Source of the DNA: Mesorhizobium sp. WSM2240 | Lineage (GTDB): Bacteria; Pseudomonadota; Alphaproteobacteria; Rhizobiales; Rhizobiaceae | Length of the DNA: 64,000 nucleotides | NCBI RefSeq assembly: GCF_040438645.1 | Contig: NZ_CP159253.1 | Coordinates: 2,294,001-2,358,000 of the forward strand | Reading direction: 5' to 3' | In this document: positions 9,660 to 17,864 of the stretch, one piece after another | How the letters are laid out: each line of letters begins with the position of its first letter | How positions within the stretch are numbered: the first letter of the stretch is position 1 | Notes under the pieces: model-generated | What the model was told of the DNA's origin: nothing | Seen by the model: the letters and a program-made list of their open reading frames with translations, nothing else | Databases searched by the model: none | Made by a program: the position numbers and the translations under genes

Positions 9660-10529
9660 CTACTTTTCCAGCCGCGCCAGCAGCGAGGACGTATCCCATC
9701 GCCTGCCGCCCATCGCTTGCACATCCTTGTAGAACTGGTCCACAAGCGCTGTGACCGGCAGCTTCGCGCCCTTGCGGTCCGCTTCGGCGAGGCAAATGCC
9801 GAGATCCTTGCGCATCCAGTCGACCGCAAAGCCAAAATCGTATTTGCCGGCGTTCATCGTCTTGTGGCGGTTTTCCATCTGCCAGGAACCGGCGGCGCCC
9901 TTGGAGATCACCTCGATAACCTTTTCGATGTCGAGTCCGGCTTTCTTGCCGAAATGAATGCCCTCAGCCAGACCCTGCACAAGGCCGGCGATGCAGATCT
10001 GGTTGATCATCTTTGTAAGCTGGCCGGAGCCGGCCGGTCCCATCAGACCGACCATCTTCGCGTAGGAGTCGATCACCGGCTTCGCCCTGTCGAACGTCTC
10101 CTGCTCGCCGCCGACCATCACGGTAAGCACGCCGTTCTCCGCGCCGGCCTGGCCGCCCGAAACGGGCGCGTCGAGGAAGCCGAAGCCGCCGGCCGCCGCC
10201 TTTTCCGCGAGTTCCCGAGCGGCTTGGGCCGATGCGGTGGTGTTGTCGATGAAGATAGCGCCCTTTTTCATCGCCTGGAACGCGCCGTCGGGGCCGATGG
10301 TCACCTGCCGAAGGTCGTCGTCGTTACCGACGCAGGAGAACACGAAATCCTTGCCCGCTGCAGCCTCTTGCGGCGTACGCGCCGCCGCGCCGCCGAATTC
10401 CGCCACCCACTTCTCGGCCTTAGCGGCGGTGCGGTTGTAGACGGTCACGTTATGCCCGCCCTTTTTCCTCAGGTGACCCGCCATCGGGTAGCCCATCACG
10501 CCAAGTCCGAGAAACGCGACAGATGCCAT
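9660..10529 (-). CDS. NAD(P)-dependent 3-hydroxyisobutyrate dehydrogenase-family oxidoreductase
   Basis: A 289-aa beta-hydroxyacid dehydrogenase. The N-terminal Rossmann motif FLGLGVMGYPMAGHL is followed by the substrate signature FLDAPVSGGQAGAENG and the catalytic Lys region GSGQLTKMINQ near residue 170; the all-alpha C-terminal half completes the fold. Substrates in this family include 3-hydroxyisobutyrate, tartronate semialdehyde and gamma-hydroxybutyrate, and the sequence alone does not decide between them. It lies 58 bp downstream of the amino-acid ABC permease and may be co-transcribed with it. Confidence 0.88.
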   Translation of the reverse strand: MASVAFLGLGVMGYPMAGHLRKKGGHNVTVYNRTAAKAEKWVAEFGGAAARTPQEAAAGKDFVFSCVGNDDDLRQVTIGPDGAFQAMKKGAIFIDNTTASAQAARELAEKAAAGGFGFLDAPVSGGQAGAENGVLTVMVGGEQETFDRAKPVIDSYAKMVGLMGPAGSGQLTKMINQICIAGLVQGLAEGIHFGKKAGLDIEKVIEVISKGAAGSWQMENRHKTMNAGKYDFGFAVDWMRKDLGICLAEADRKGAKLPVTALVDQFYKDVQAMGGRRWDTSSLLARLEK

Positions 10530-10587
10530 GGTGCAGTCCTTTCAGTGCGATATTCCGGTTTTTTGATGCGTCGCGGCAGCTATGCTG

Positions 10588-11409
10588 TTAGCGCACGAGA
10601 TGCCGCGTAATGCGACGTTCTACCCATTCGACGCCGTGACGCAAAGTCTCGACGAGGACGAGGTAGAAAATGGCGGCCCAGAGATAGGCCTGATAGTCGA
10701 AGCTCCGCGAGAACGCCAGGCGCGTCTGACCCATCAGGTCGGGGACCGTGACGAGCGCGACCACAGCGGAGCCCTTGATCATCAGGACGATTTCGTTGCC
10801 GTAGGGACGCAGCGCCACAATGAGCGCTTGCGGCAGGATGATCTTGCGCAGTGTCTGCAGCTTGTGGAGGCCGAGCGACGCCGCGCCTTCCCACTGGCCT
10901 CTTGGCACGCTTTCGATTGCGCCGCGCAGGATCTCGGCCTGATAGGCCGCGGTGTTGAGCGAGAAGGCAAGGATGGCGCAATACCAGGCATCACGGAACA
11001 GCCACCACAGACCTATGGATTCCAGCATAGGGCGCTGCGAGCCGAGCCCGTAGTAGATGAGAAATGTCTGGGCGAGCAGCGGCGTGCCGCGGAAGAAATA
11101 GACATAAGCGTAGGCGAGCGCTCCAACAACCTTGTTCCTCGACATCCGTGCAAAGGCGATCGGCACCGACAGAATAGCGCCGAGCACGATCGAGATGGCG
11201 ACAAGCGCCAGGGTCACGCCTAGGCCCGAGAAATAGGCCGGCGCCCATCTCTTGACCAACTCCGTGTTCCAGGCGCTGACCAGGTAGGTAACCAGCGCAA
11301 TGCCTGCGACAGTCCACAGGCCGACCAGCGTATAGCCGACTATGCGTTCCCGGGGCCAGCCTTGCGCCGGTGGCGGAGGCGCCGCGATGCTCACGGATTC
11401 GGTAGCCAT
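10588..11409 (-). CDS. Polar amino acid ABC transporter permease (second subunit, HisM type)
   Basis: Inner-membrane subunit of an amino-acid uptake ABC transporter, 273 aa, with an N-terminal cytoplasmic extension and about five or six transmembrane helices. The EAA loop that docks the ATPase is visible (EILRGAIESVPRGQWEGA), and the YFFRGTPLLAQ segment is typical of the HisM/GlnP permeases. It starts 2 bases after the stop of the first permease. No ATP-binding gene is present in this cluster. Confidence 0.92.
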   Translation of the reverse strand: MATESVSIAAPPPPAQGWPRERIVGYTLVGLWTVAGIALVTYLVSAWNTELVKRWAPAYFSGLGVTLALVAISIVLGAILSVPIAFARMSRNKVVGALAYAYVYFFRGTPLLAQTFLIYYGLGSQRPMLESIGLWWLFRDAWYCAILAFSLNTAAYQAEILRGAIESVPRGQWEGAASLGLHKLQTLRKIILPQALIVALRPYGNEIVLMIKGSAVVALVTVPDLMGQTRLAFSRSFDYQAYLWAAIFYLVLVETLRHGVEWVERRITRHLVR

Positions 11410-11411
11410 GA

Positions 11412-12125
11412 TTATCGACCGTCCTCATGCTGGCTGACCGCGCGTTCGACGGCTCGGATGCCGAACGACGAAATGATCGCCAGGACGAGATAGATGAAGA
11501 TAGCAAGGCTGAAAAACAGGAAGGCTTCGCGGGTGACGCGCGCGGCAATGCCGGTCTGTCGGAGAATGTCGGAGAGGCCGATCGCCGAGACCAGCGCGGT
11601 GTCCTTGAGCAGGATCAGCCAAAGGTTGGCGAGGCCGGGCAGGGCAATGCGCACCAATTGCGGCAGCACCACCAGCCGCATGGTTTGGCCGCTGGTCAGG
11701 CCGATCGAATAGCCGCCCTCATACTGACCGCGCGGAATCGCGCGAAAGGCCGAGAGGAACACCTCGCTGGCGTAGGACGAAAACACCACGCCGAGCGCAA
11801 CCATGCCTGAAACGAAACTGTTGACTTCGATGGTAGCGTCAGGCTGCACCAGCCGCACGATATTCTGCAGGCCGATCTGGACGCCGTAGTAGACGAGGAA
11901 AAGGGTGAGGAGTTCAGGAAGCCCACGGAAGATGGTTGTGTAGATATTGCCCACAAGCCGGAGCGAAGGCTCCGAGGCCTGTTTCGCAAGCGCCACGAAG
12001 AAGCCGATAATCAGACCGAGCGGGAGCGTCGCGACGGCAAGCGAAACGGTGATGAATGCACCGTAGGCGATGTCGTCAAGCCAGCCCTCCGACCCCCAGC
12101 TGAGCAGCGTCCAATAGCTGGGCAT
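11412..12125 (-). CDS. Polar amino acid ABC transporter permease (first subunit, HisQ type)
   Basis: A 237-aa inner-membrane permease with the family N-terminus (GWLDDIAYGAFITVSLAVAT), the TIFRGLPELLTLFLVYYG segment and an EAA loop (AFRAIPRGQYEGGYSIGL). It presumably forms a heterodimer with the product of the following gene, which starts 2 bases later. It is separated from the upstream binding-protein gene by a strong hairpin, a common way to make more binding protein than permease. Confidence 0.92.
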   Translation of the reverse strand: MPSYWTLLSWGSEGWLDDIAYGAFITVSLAVATLPLGLIIGFFVALAKQASEPSLRLVGNIYTTIFRGLPELLTLFLVYYGVQIGLQNIVRLVQPDATIEVNSFVSGMVALGVVFSSYASEVFLSAFRAIPRGQYEGGYSIGLTSGQTMRLVVLPQLVRIALPGLANLWLILLKDTALVSAIGLSDILRQTGIAARVTREAFLFFSLAIFIYLVLAIISSFGIRAVERAVSQHEDGR

Positions 12126-12160
12126 CAGGTCAGTCCGCTCCCTTGATCAACACACTAAAA

Positions 12161-12191
12161 CGATGGGCGGCGGCTATGCCGCCGCCCATCG
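12161..12191 (-). terminator. Intercistronic hairpin between binding protein and permease genes
   Basis: CGATGGGCGGCGG (12161-12173) pairs perfectly with CCGCCGCCCATCG (12179-12191), a 13-bp GC-rich stem with the loop CTATG. On the minus strand it is followed by TTTTAG, a short U run. Its position suggests partial termination or mRNA-end protection that favours the binding protein over the permeases. Confidence 0.7.
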
Positions 12192-12199
12192 CGATTGTC

Positions 12200-13249
12200 T
12201 CAGGACTCGCCGCCGTAGACGTCGAAGCTGAAGTATTTGTCGTTGATTTCCTTGTATTTGCCGTTGGCGCGGATGGCGTCGATCGCGGCATTGAACTTGT
12301 TGACCAGGTCGGTCTCGCCCTTGCGCACAGCGATGCCCGCACCGGGGCCGTGGATTTCCGGAACCGGTGTGATCGTACCGACGATCTTGCAGCAGGCGCC
12401 GTCCGGCGTCTTCAGCCATTCCTCCAGCACCGTGATATCGTCATTAATGGCATCGAGGCGGCCGTTGGCAAGGTCGAGCTGCTCTTCCTGGCTTGTCGGA
12501 TAGCCCTTGATCGTCGAGTCGGTGTAGGTCTTTTCCGAATAGTTGAAGTGGGTGGTGGAGGTGGCGACGCCGAGCGTCTTGCCGGCGAGGTCTTCCTTGG
12601 TCACGCCTTTGATGTCTGTATCCTTCGGCGCGGCGATCGCCGGCGGGGTGTTGTAGTATTTGTTGGTGAAGTCGACCTTCTGCTTGCGCTCGTCGGTGAT
12701 CGACATAGAGGCGATGATGGCGTCGAACTTGCCGGCCTGCAGCGCCGGGATGATGCCGTCCCAATCCTGGGTGACGAATTCGCACTTCACCTTCATCTCC
12801 TCGCAGAGCGCATTGGCGATGTCGATGTCGAAGCCTTCCAGCTTGCCGTCGGCGGTCAGGTTGTTGAAGGGCGGGTAGGCGCCTTCGGTACCAATCTTGA
12901 GCGTTCCGCCGGAGGCAGCAGCCGCGGTTGGCTCAGCCGTTGTGGGCGCCGCGGCGGTTTCGGCAGGTGCAGGTTCGGCGGCCGGTTCAGCCGGAGCAGG
13001 AGCCGCTGCGGTTTCAGCTGGCGCCGGCTCAGCGGCCGGGGCTGTCGCCGTCTCAGCCGGAGCGGCCGGGGCAGGCTCAGCAGTCGCGGTTTCGGCGGGG
13101 GCGGGTGCAGGTTCGGCAGGCGCAGCCGTTTCGGCAGGAGCCGCCGGCGCGGTCTCGGCCGTCTTGGTTTCCTCCTGCGAGCAGGCGGCCAGCATCAGCG
13201 CAATTGCTGCTGCGGAGGCCGCGAGCGTCAAGCGTTTCATCGTACGCAT
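12200..13249 (-). CDS. Amino-acid-binding lipoprotein of the ABC transporter, with a long Ala/Pro/Glu/Thr tether
   Basis: Family 3 periplasmic solute-binding protein, 349 aa. Signal peptide residues 1-22 end in a lipobox (LMLAAC, Cys23), so the protein is probably anchored as a lipoprotein. Residues about 28-112 are low complexity, built of PAETA/PAEPAPA-like units. The binding domain starts at LKIGTEGAYPPFNN and contains GFDIDIANALCEEM, DWDGIIPALQAGKFDAI and KVDFTNKYYN, all typical of Lys/Arg/Orn/His-type binding proteins. Two Cys in DGACCKIVG may form a disulfide. Specificity cannot be fixed. An in-frame ATG at residue 4 is an alternative start. The tether is the odd part. Confidence 0.9.
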   Translation of the reverse strand: MRTMKRLTLAASAAAIALMLAACSQEETKTAETAPAAPAETAAPAEPAPAPAETATAEPAPAAPAETATAPAAEPAPAETAAAPAPAEPAAEPAPAETAAAPTTAEPTAAAASGGTLKIGTEGAYPPFNNLTADGKLEGFDIDIANALCEEMKVKCEFVTQDWDGIIPALQAGKFDAIIASMSITDERKQKVDFTNKYYNTPPAIAAPKDTDIKGVTKEDLAGKTLGVATSTTHFNYSEKTYTDSTIKGYPTSQEEQLDLANGRLDAINDDITVLEEWLKTPDGACCKIVGTITPVPEIHGPGAGIAVRKGETDLVNKFNAAIDAIRANGKYKEINDKYFSFDVYGGES

Positions 13250-13296
13250 TTAATCCCTCATGGTCTTGCGTTCCGGCCCGACGCCGGAGCATCGCT

Positions 13297-13316
13297 GGCG
13301 CGACCTCTGTCGCGCC
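13297..13316 (-). promoter_or_regulatory. Hairpin in the leader of the binding-protein gene
   Basis: GGCGCGAC (13297-13304) and GTCGCGCC (13309-13316) form a perfect 8-bp stem with the loop CTCT, 47 bases upstream of the binding-protein start codon and downstream of mobB. No U run follows on the minus strand, so it is either a weak terminator for mobB or part of the leader mRNA. Confidence 0.35.
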
Positions 13317-13434
13317 GATGGCGGGATATTCCCACTGTTTTCAGAAGAAAAGCAATCGCAAACGGGGCCTTACGGCAAACAATTCCCAACCCTGACGGGC
13401 ATTTGCGGGGAGTTTTTGCGCAAATTCGAGAGGG

Positions 13435-13947
13435 TTAGCTTCGGGATAATCCCGTCACCGCCTCGACGAAGTCAGCGATGGCTTCGAGGTCGTCGAGGCC
13501 GAAAACGGGAACTGCCTCGCCGGAGACTGGATGGTCCGCCGCGATCGCGACGATGTTGGGGTCGGAGGAGGAGAGTGGCGTGGCGTCCTTGGCGTCGCGT
13601 CGTCGCATCTCGATCTTCCTGTGCGGCTCGCGCTTATAGCCTTCGACCAGCACGAGGTCGCAAGGCGCCAGCCGGGCGAGGATCGCGTCGAGCGAGGGTT
13701 CGGCCTCGCCCCGCAGTTCGTGCATCAGCGCCCAGCGCCTGCCCGAGACGACAGCTACCTCCGTTGCGCCGGCGGCCCGGTGGCGAAAGCTGTCGGCACC
13801 TTCCTTGTCGATATCGAAATCGTGGTGCGCGTGCTTGACGGTCGAGATCGTCCAGCCGCGCCGGGTAAGCTCGCCTACCAGTTTCTCAGTCAGGGTGGTT
13901 TTGCCGGAGTTCTTCCAGCCGGTAATGCCGAACACACGGCTTTTCAC
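13435..13947 (-). CDS. mobB: Molybdopterin-guanine dinucleotide biosynthesis protein B
   Basis: P-loop GTPase that assists MobA in attaching GMP to molybdopterin. The Walker A motif GWKNSGKTTL lies at the very N-terminus, followed by TVKHAHHDFDIDKEGADS, the hallmark of MobB, and by LVLVEGYKREPHRKIE. I chose the GTG at 13947 (170 aa) because it lies 8 bases after GGAG; the longer frame starting at 14019 adds a tail unlike the family. mobA is not next to it, which is unusual. Confidence 0.9.
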   Translation of the reverse strand: MKSRVFGITGWKNSGKTTLTEKLVGELTRRGWTISTVKHAHHDFDIDKEGADSFRHRAAGATEVAVVSGRRWALMHELRGEAEPSLDAILARLAPCDLVLVEGYKREPHRKIEMRRRDAKDATPLSSSDPNIVAIAADHPVSGEAVPVFGLDDLEAIADFVEAVTGLSRS

Positions 13948-14015
13948 GCAATCATCTCCGCAACAAGTTTCGACCGGTTGGCCGTAGCGGTATGTCGCCG
14001 GCGTCCATGCCGGCC

Positions 14016-15221
14016 TCAAATCTCGCCCGCGACGCGCGCAACATGCATGACATAAAGCGTCGTGAGGCCCGCCGCGGCCAGGGGGATGAACATGACCAGC
14101 AGCAGCGGCATCGGGCCGCTCTCGGGCGTCAGCAACGCCCCGGCAAGCACCGAAAGCGCTGCACCGCCGCCGATAGTCAGCGCGCCGCCGAGCCCGGATG
14201 CCGAACCGGCCAGGTGCGGTCTGACGCTCACAATGCCAGCATTGGCGTTAGGGAGCGTCATTCCATTGCCGGCGCCGACGAAGAATACCGGCCCGAACAG
14301 CGCCAGCGCATGGAGATGGCCGGCCAAAAGCAAAAACATCGCCAACGCCAGCCCGGAACAGGCAATGACATTGCCAGTCAGCATCATGCGGTTCAGTCCG
14401 ATCGCCCGCGAGTAGCGCCCGGAAAGGAAATTGCCGAGCATGTATCCGACCGAGATGATGCCAAAATACATGCCGTATTGCGAGGGCGACAGCCTCAGCA
14501 TCTCCGTCGCCACATAGGGGCCGCCGCCGAGAAACGCGAAAAATGCGCCGGAGGCGAATGTCGCCGTCAACGTATAGCCCCAGAACCGGCGCGAGCCGAG
14601 CAGTTCGGGGTAGGACCGGAATTGCTGTACAAGGCTCGACGTGCGGTCGTGATTGGTCTCGCCTAGGTCGATCTGGACGACGGCGAACGCAACAAGCCCG
14701 AAGGCGAGCGTCAGCACGAAGCCCGACTGCCAGCCGTAGAGTTCATCGAGCAGGCCGCCGATTAGCGGGCCGACCATCGGCACGACGCTCATGCCCATGG
14801 TGATGTAGCCGATCTTGCTCGCGGCTTCGGCGGTCTCGACCGTATCTCGCACCACGGCGCGCGCCAGAACCATCCCTGCAGCTGAAAAGCCCTGGAAAAT
14901 CCTGCAAACAAGCAGTGCTTCTATCGTCGGCGCATAGATCGCGGCCAGTGTGGCGACAAGGAATATCCCGAAGCAGGCGAGCAGGACCGGCCTGCGCCCG
15001 AATCGATCCGAGGCGGGACCGATCAGCAACTGGAGCAGGGCGGTTGCGGCGAGGTAGAGCGAGACGGCAAGCTGCACGACTGCGTAGTCGGCGGAAAAGT
15101 AGCGCGCCATGCCGGGCAGCGACGGCAGGAACACATTCATCGCCAGAGGGCCGACCGACGCCGCCATGACCAGCGTGGCGATGCCTGGCGGCGTTCTCGT
15201 CACGTAAGGCGCGGTCGTCAT
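14016..15221 (-). CDS. MFS multidrug/metabolite efflux transporter, Bcr/CflA family
   Basis: A 401-aa, 12-helix proton-driven exporter. It shows the Bcr/CflA hallmarks: NVFLPSLPGMARYF in the first helix region, the motif A loop GPASDRFGRRPVLL, and RIFQGFSAAGMVLARAVVRD in the fourth helix. The ATG at 15221 gives the proper family N-terminus; the frame is open for another 150 residues upstream but that part reads as shadow of the neighbouring gene. The start is 2 bases after the stop of the EamA transporter, so the two are surely co-transcribed. Substrate unknown. Confidence 0.9.
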   Translation of the reverse strand: MTTAPYVTRTPPGIATLVMAASVGPLAMNVFLPSLPGMARYFSADYAVVQLAVSLYLAATALLQLLIGPASDRFGRRPVLLACFGIFLVATLAAIYAPTIEALLVCRIFQGFSAAGMVLARAVVRDTVETAEAASKIGYITMGMSVVPMVGPLIGGLLDELYGWQSGFVLTLAFGLVAFAVVQIDLGETNHDRTSSLVQQFRSYPELLGSRRFWGYTLTATFASGAFFAFLGGGPYVATEMLRLSPSQYGMYFGIISVGYMLGNFLSGRYSRAIGLNRMMLTGNVIACSGLALAMFLLLAGHLHALALFGPVFFVGAGNGMTLPNANAGIVSVRPHLAGSASGLGGALTIGGGAALSVLAGALLTPESGPMPLLLVMFIPLAAAGLTTLYVMHVARVAGEI

Positions 15222-15223
15222 GG

Positions 15224-16174
15224 CTACATGCCGTCCGGCGCCATTGCCGGGCTGGTGCTTTGGGCGGCGGGCAATTGCTTGCCCACAACCCGTTCGCGAT
15301 AGAGCGTGTAGAGGCCCGAGCCGACGATGATGGTTGCACCCGCTATCATCGCCGCGTCGGGAATGTCGCCGAATACAAGGAATCCTAGCAGGATCGCCCA
15401 TAGCAGCGCGGTGTAGCGGAACGGTGCGACGAAGGAGATGTCGCCTCCGCGCATGGCCATGATGATGAAGTGGTAACCGAAGAGGAGCAGCACTGCGGCG
15501 AAGGCAAGCAGCCCGACGGCGCCGGGGCGCATCGGCGCCCAGCCGCCGAGCGGCGCCACCAGGAACGCGCCGCATATGGTCACCACACAGGCGGTGACGG
15601 TCGAGATCAGCAGCGTCGGTACGCTCTGGGGAATACGCCTGGTCGCAAGGTCGCGCACTGCGCAGAAGGCGACGCACAAAAGCACAGACAGCGCATAGAT
15701 GTTGAAGCCTTCGAGACCCGGCCGAACGATGATCATGACACCGGCGAAGCCCGCCGTGATCGCCAGCCAGCGGCGCCAGCCTACGCCTTCGCCGAACACC
15801 ATAGCCGCGCCCATGGTGACGGCCAGCGGCAGCGCCTGGAGCACGGCCGAGACATTGGCGATCGGCAGATGCGCCAGCGCGATCAGGAAGAAGAAAGTGC
15901 CGCCGAGTTCGCCCATCGCCCGCACCGCGACCATGGGATGAAGCGCGAAGCTTGGCTTCTTAAGCACGCCCTGGTGCCATGCCAGTATGCCAATCAGCGC
16001 GCTCGCGAACAGCCCTCGCACCAGCATGACCTGCCCCATGTTCATCTCGACCGAGGCGAGTTTGACCAGCGTATCGTTCATCGTAAAGCCGGCCATCGAC
16101 ACCGACATGAATACGGCGCCGCGAAGATTGGGAGAAAGAGGCAAGGTTTTTTCCGATTCCGGGGCTGTCTGCAT
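15224..16174 (-). CDS. EamA/DMT-family transporter
   Basis: A 316-aa membrane protein with ten predicted helices in two EamA halves (first half from GAVFMSVSMAGFTMNDT, second from NIYALSVLLCVAFCAVRD). Members export or import small metabolites such as amino acids, S-adenosylmethionine or nucleosides; the substrate is not evident. The ATG at 16174 was preferred to an upstream frame extension that lies in the moaA-proximal intergenic DNA. It sits between moaA and a Bcr-type exporter in a single-direction group. Confidence 0.85.
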   Translation of the reverse strand: MQTAPESEKTLPLSPNLRGAVFMSVSMAGFTMNDTLVKLASVEMNMGQVMLVRGLFASALIGILAWHQGVLKKPSFALHPMVAVRAMGELGGTFFFLIALAHLPIANVSAVLQALPLAVTMGAAMVFGEGVGWRRWLAITAGFAGVMIIVRPGLEGFNIYALSVLLCVAFCAVRDLATRRIPQSVPTLLISTVTACVVTICGAFLVAPLGGWAPMRPGAVGLLAFAAVLLLFGYHFIIMAMRGGDISFVAPFRYTALLWAILLGFLVFGDIPDAAMIAGATIIVGSGLYTLYRERVVGKQLPAAQSTSPAMAPDGM

Positions 16175-16214
16175 CCGATGTAGCACCCGGAACCCAAACA
16201 GCAAACGCAAAGCG

Positions 16215-16241
16215 GTGGGCCACGCTGCTCGCGCGGCCCAC
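16215..16241 (-). terminator. Stem-loop between moaA and the DMT transporter gene
   Basis: GTGGGCC (16215-16221) and GGCCCAC (16235-16241) can pair around a 13-nt loop. On the minus strand the stem is followed by a mixed CTTTGCGTTTG stretch, so termination would be weak at best. Confidence 0.35.
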
Positions 16242-16281
16242 GTCAAAGTTGCGGACGGATTTTAGCTTCGCGCGTTTTCGC

Positions 16282-17277
16282 TCAGCCGCCGGTGACGCTC
16301 ATATGGCGGGAGACGGCCGGCCGCCGGGTATTGCGGTCGATGATGAAGTCATGGCCCTTCGGCTTGCGGCCGATCGCCTCGTCGATGGCGTTGGACAGGA
16401 GTTCGTTGCCTTCCGAGGCGCGCAGCGGCGCGCGCAGATCGGCGGCGTCGTCCTGGCCGAGGCACATATAGAGCGTGCCGGTGCAGGTCAGCCGCACACG
16501 GTTGCAGCTTTCGCAGAAATTATGCGTCATCGGCGTGATGAAGCCCAGCCGTCCGCCGGTCTCGGCGACCTCGACATATCGCGCCGGGCCGCCTGTCTTG
16601 TAGGGAATGTCGGTAAGCGTGAATTGCCGCTCCAGGCCGGCGCGAACCAGCGACAGCGGCAGATACTGGTCGGTGCGGTCCGCGTCGATCTCGCCCATCG
16701 GCATCGTTTCGATCACCGTCAGGTCCATGCCGCGGCCATGCGCCCAGCGCATCAGTTGGGGCAGTTCGACGTCGTTGAAGCCCTTCAGGGCCACCGCGTT
16801 GATCTTGACCTTCAGCCCGGCGGCCTGTGCGGCGTCGATGCCGGCCATGACGCGGTCGAGATTGCCCCAGCGGGTGATCGCGTGGAACTTCTGCGGGTCG
16901 AGCGTGTCGAGCGAGACGTTGATGCGCTTCACGCCGCAATCTGCGAGTTCGGCGGCGAAGCGCGAAAGCTGCGAGCCGTTGGTGGTCAGCGTCAGCTCTT
17001 CGAGCGCACCGCTATCGAGATGGCGCGAAATCTGGCGCACCAGATGCATGATGTTCTTGCGCACCAGCGGCTCGCCGCCGGTCAGCCGGAGTTTCTTCAC
17101 ACCCTTCTCGACGAAGACCGTCGTCAGCCGGTCGAGTTCCTCGAGCGAGAGCAGATCCTTCTTCGGCAGGAAGGCCATGTCCTCGGCCATGCAATAGGTG
17201 CAGCGGAAGTCGCAGCGGTCGGTAACCGACACGCGCAGATAGCTGATCGTGCGGCCGAAGGGATCGATCATGTTCAT
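16282..17277 (-). CDS. moaA: GTP 3',8-cyclase (molybdenum cofactor synthesis)
   Basis: Radical-SAM enzyme that starts molybdopterin synthesis by converting GTP to 3',8-cyclo-7,8-dihydro-GTP. The 331-aa protein carries the SAM cluster motif CDFRCTYC (Cys22, 26, 29), the second cluster CESC plus a Cys 14 residues on (Cys255, 258, 272), the GTP-binding Arg region after it, and the required C-terminal Gly-Gly. Full length and intact. It heads a minus-strand group with two transporters and mobB. Confidence 0.97.
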   Translation of the reverse strand: MNMIDPFGRTISYLRVSVTDRCDFRCTYCMAEDMAFLPKKDLLSLEELDRLTTVFVEKGVKKLRLTGGEPLVRKNIMHLVRQISRHLDSGALEELTLTTNGSQLSRFAAELADCGVKRINVSLDTLDPQKFHAITRWGNLDRVMAGIDAAQAAGLKVKINAVALKGFNDVELPQLMRWAHGRGMDLTVIETMPMGEIDADRTDQYLPLSLVRAGLERQFTLTDIPYKTGGPARYVEVAETGGRLGFITPMTHNFCESCNRVRLTCTGTLYMCLGQDDAADLRAPLRASEGNELLSNAIDEAIGRKPKGHDFIIDRNTRRPAVSRHMSVTGG

Positions 17278-17399
17278 GCCAGGCGCTTCCAGTGCAGTCG
17301 CGGCGATCGTTATATCTGACTATGTCGTACGATCCGGCGCCGCGATCAAGATATTCCTTCCGGCACTCCGGTAACAATCTCGAATCCGATGCGGCAATG

Positions 17400-17426
17400 G
17401 CCGCTTTGCGCGCCAGGCAAAGCGGC
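17400..17426 (+). promoter_or_regulatory. Perfect hairpin in the moaA/DUF971 intergenic region
   Basis: GCCGCTTTG (17400-17408) pairs with CAAAGCGGC (17418-17426) around a 9-nt loop, 36 bases upstream of the DUF971 start. It is in the leader of the + strand gene; no U run follows, so a role in translation or mRNA stability is likelier than termination. Confidence 0.35.
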
Positions 17427-17462
17427 GTAGGAGTGGCCGAAAATGCGTGTGAGGCAAAGATG

Positions 17463-17813
17463 ATGACGGCGCCGAAGGAGTTGCGGGTTTCCAAGGACCG
17501 GAAGATGCTGACGGTGACCTTCCCCGATCACCGTCCGTTCGATCTTTCGGCCGAATTCCTGCGCGTCGTTTCGCCGTCGGCCGAAGTGCAGGGCCATTCG
17601 CCCGAGCAGCGCGTGACGGTGCCGGGCAAGAAAAACGTTGCGATCATCAAAATCGAGCCGGTCGGGAACTACGCCGTGCGCATCACCTTCGACGACATGC
17701 ACGATACCGGCATCTTCACCTGGGACTATCTCCACACGCTCGGTCATGAAAGAGATGAACGCTGGCAAGCCTATCTCGACGAGCTTGCGGAAAAGGGGCT
17801 GAGCCGCGACTAG
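17463..17813 (+). CDS. DUF971 (gamma-butyrobetaine hydroxylase-like N-terminal) protein
   Basis: A 116-aa protein of the DUF971 family: PKELRVSKDRKMLTVTF, then SAEFLRVVSPSAEVQGH, then the diagnostic NYAVRITFDDMHDTGIFTWDYL. Such proteins resemble the N-terminal domain of gamma-butyrobetaine hydroxylase and some are linked to iron-sulfur or Moco-dependent enzymes; the function is not settled. The start is chosen at 17463 (or 17460) just after GAGG at 17451-17454; the longer frame back to 17292 is unlikely. It is divergent from moaA, which fits a link to molybdoenzymes. Confidence 0.85.
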   Translation: MTAPKELRVSKDRKMLTVTFPDHRPFDLSAEFLRVVSPSAEVQGHSPEQRVTVPGKKNVAIIKIEPVGNYAVRITFDDMHDTGIFTWDYLHTLGHERDERWQAYLDELAEKGLSRD

Positions 17814-17864
17814 CTTTCGCAAAAGCGTCACGTCGGCAGGATAGGCGGGATTGGAGAGTTTGAA

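Noticed and set aside
15222..15677. N-terminal extension of the Bcr/CflA transporter by about 150 residues
   Set aside because: The extension is Arg/His/Cys-rich shadow of the EamA gene; the ATG at 15221 gives the family start.
17278..17462. Molybdenum cofactor riboswitch upstream of moaA or DUF971
   Set aside because: Only one simple hairpin is present; the multi-stem layout of that riboswitch is not visible.
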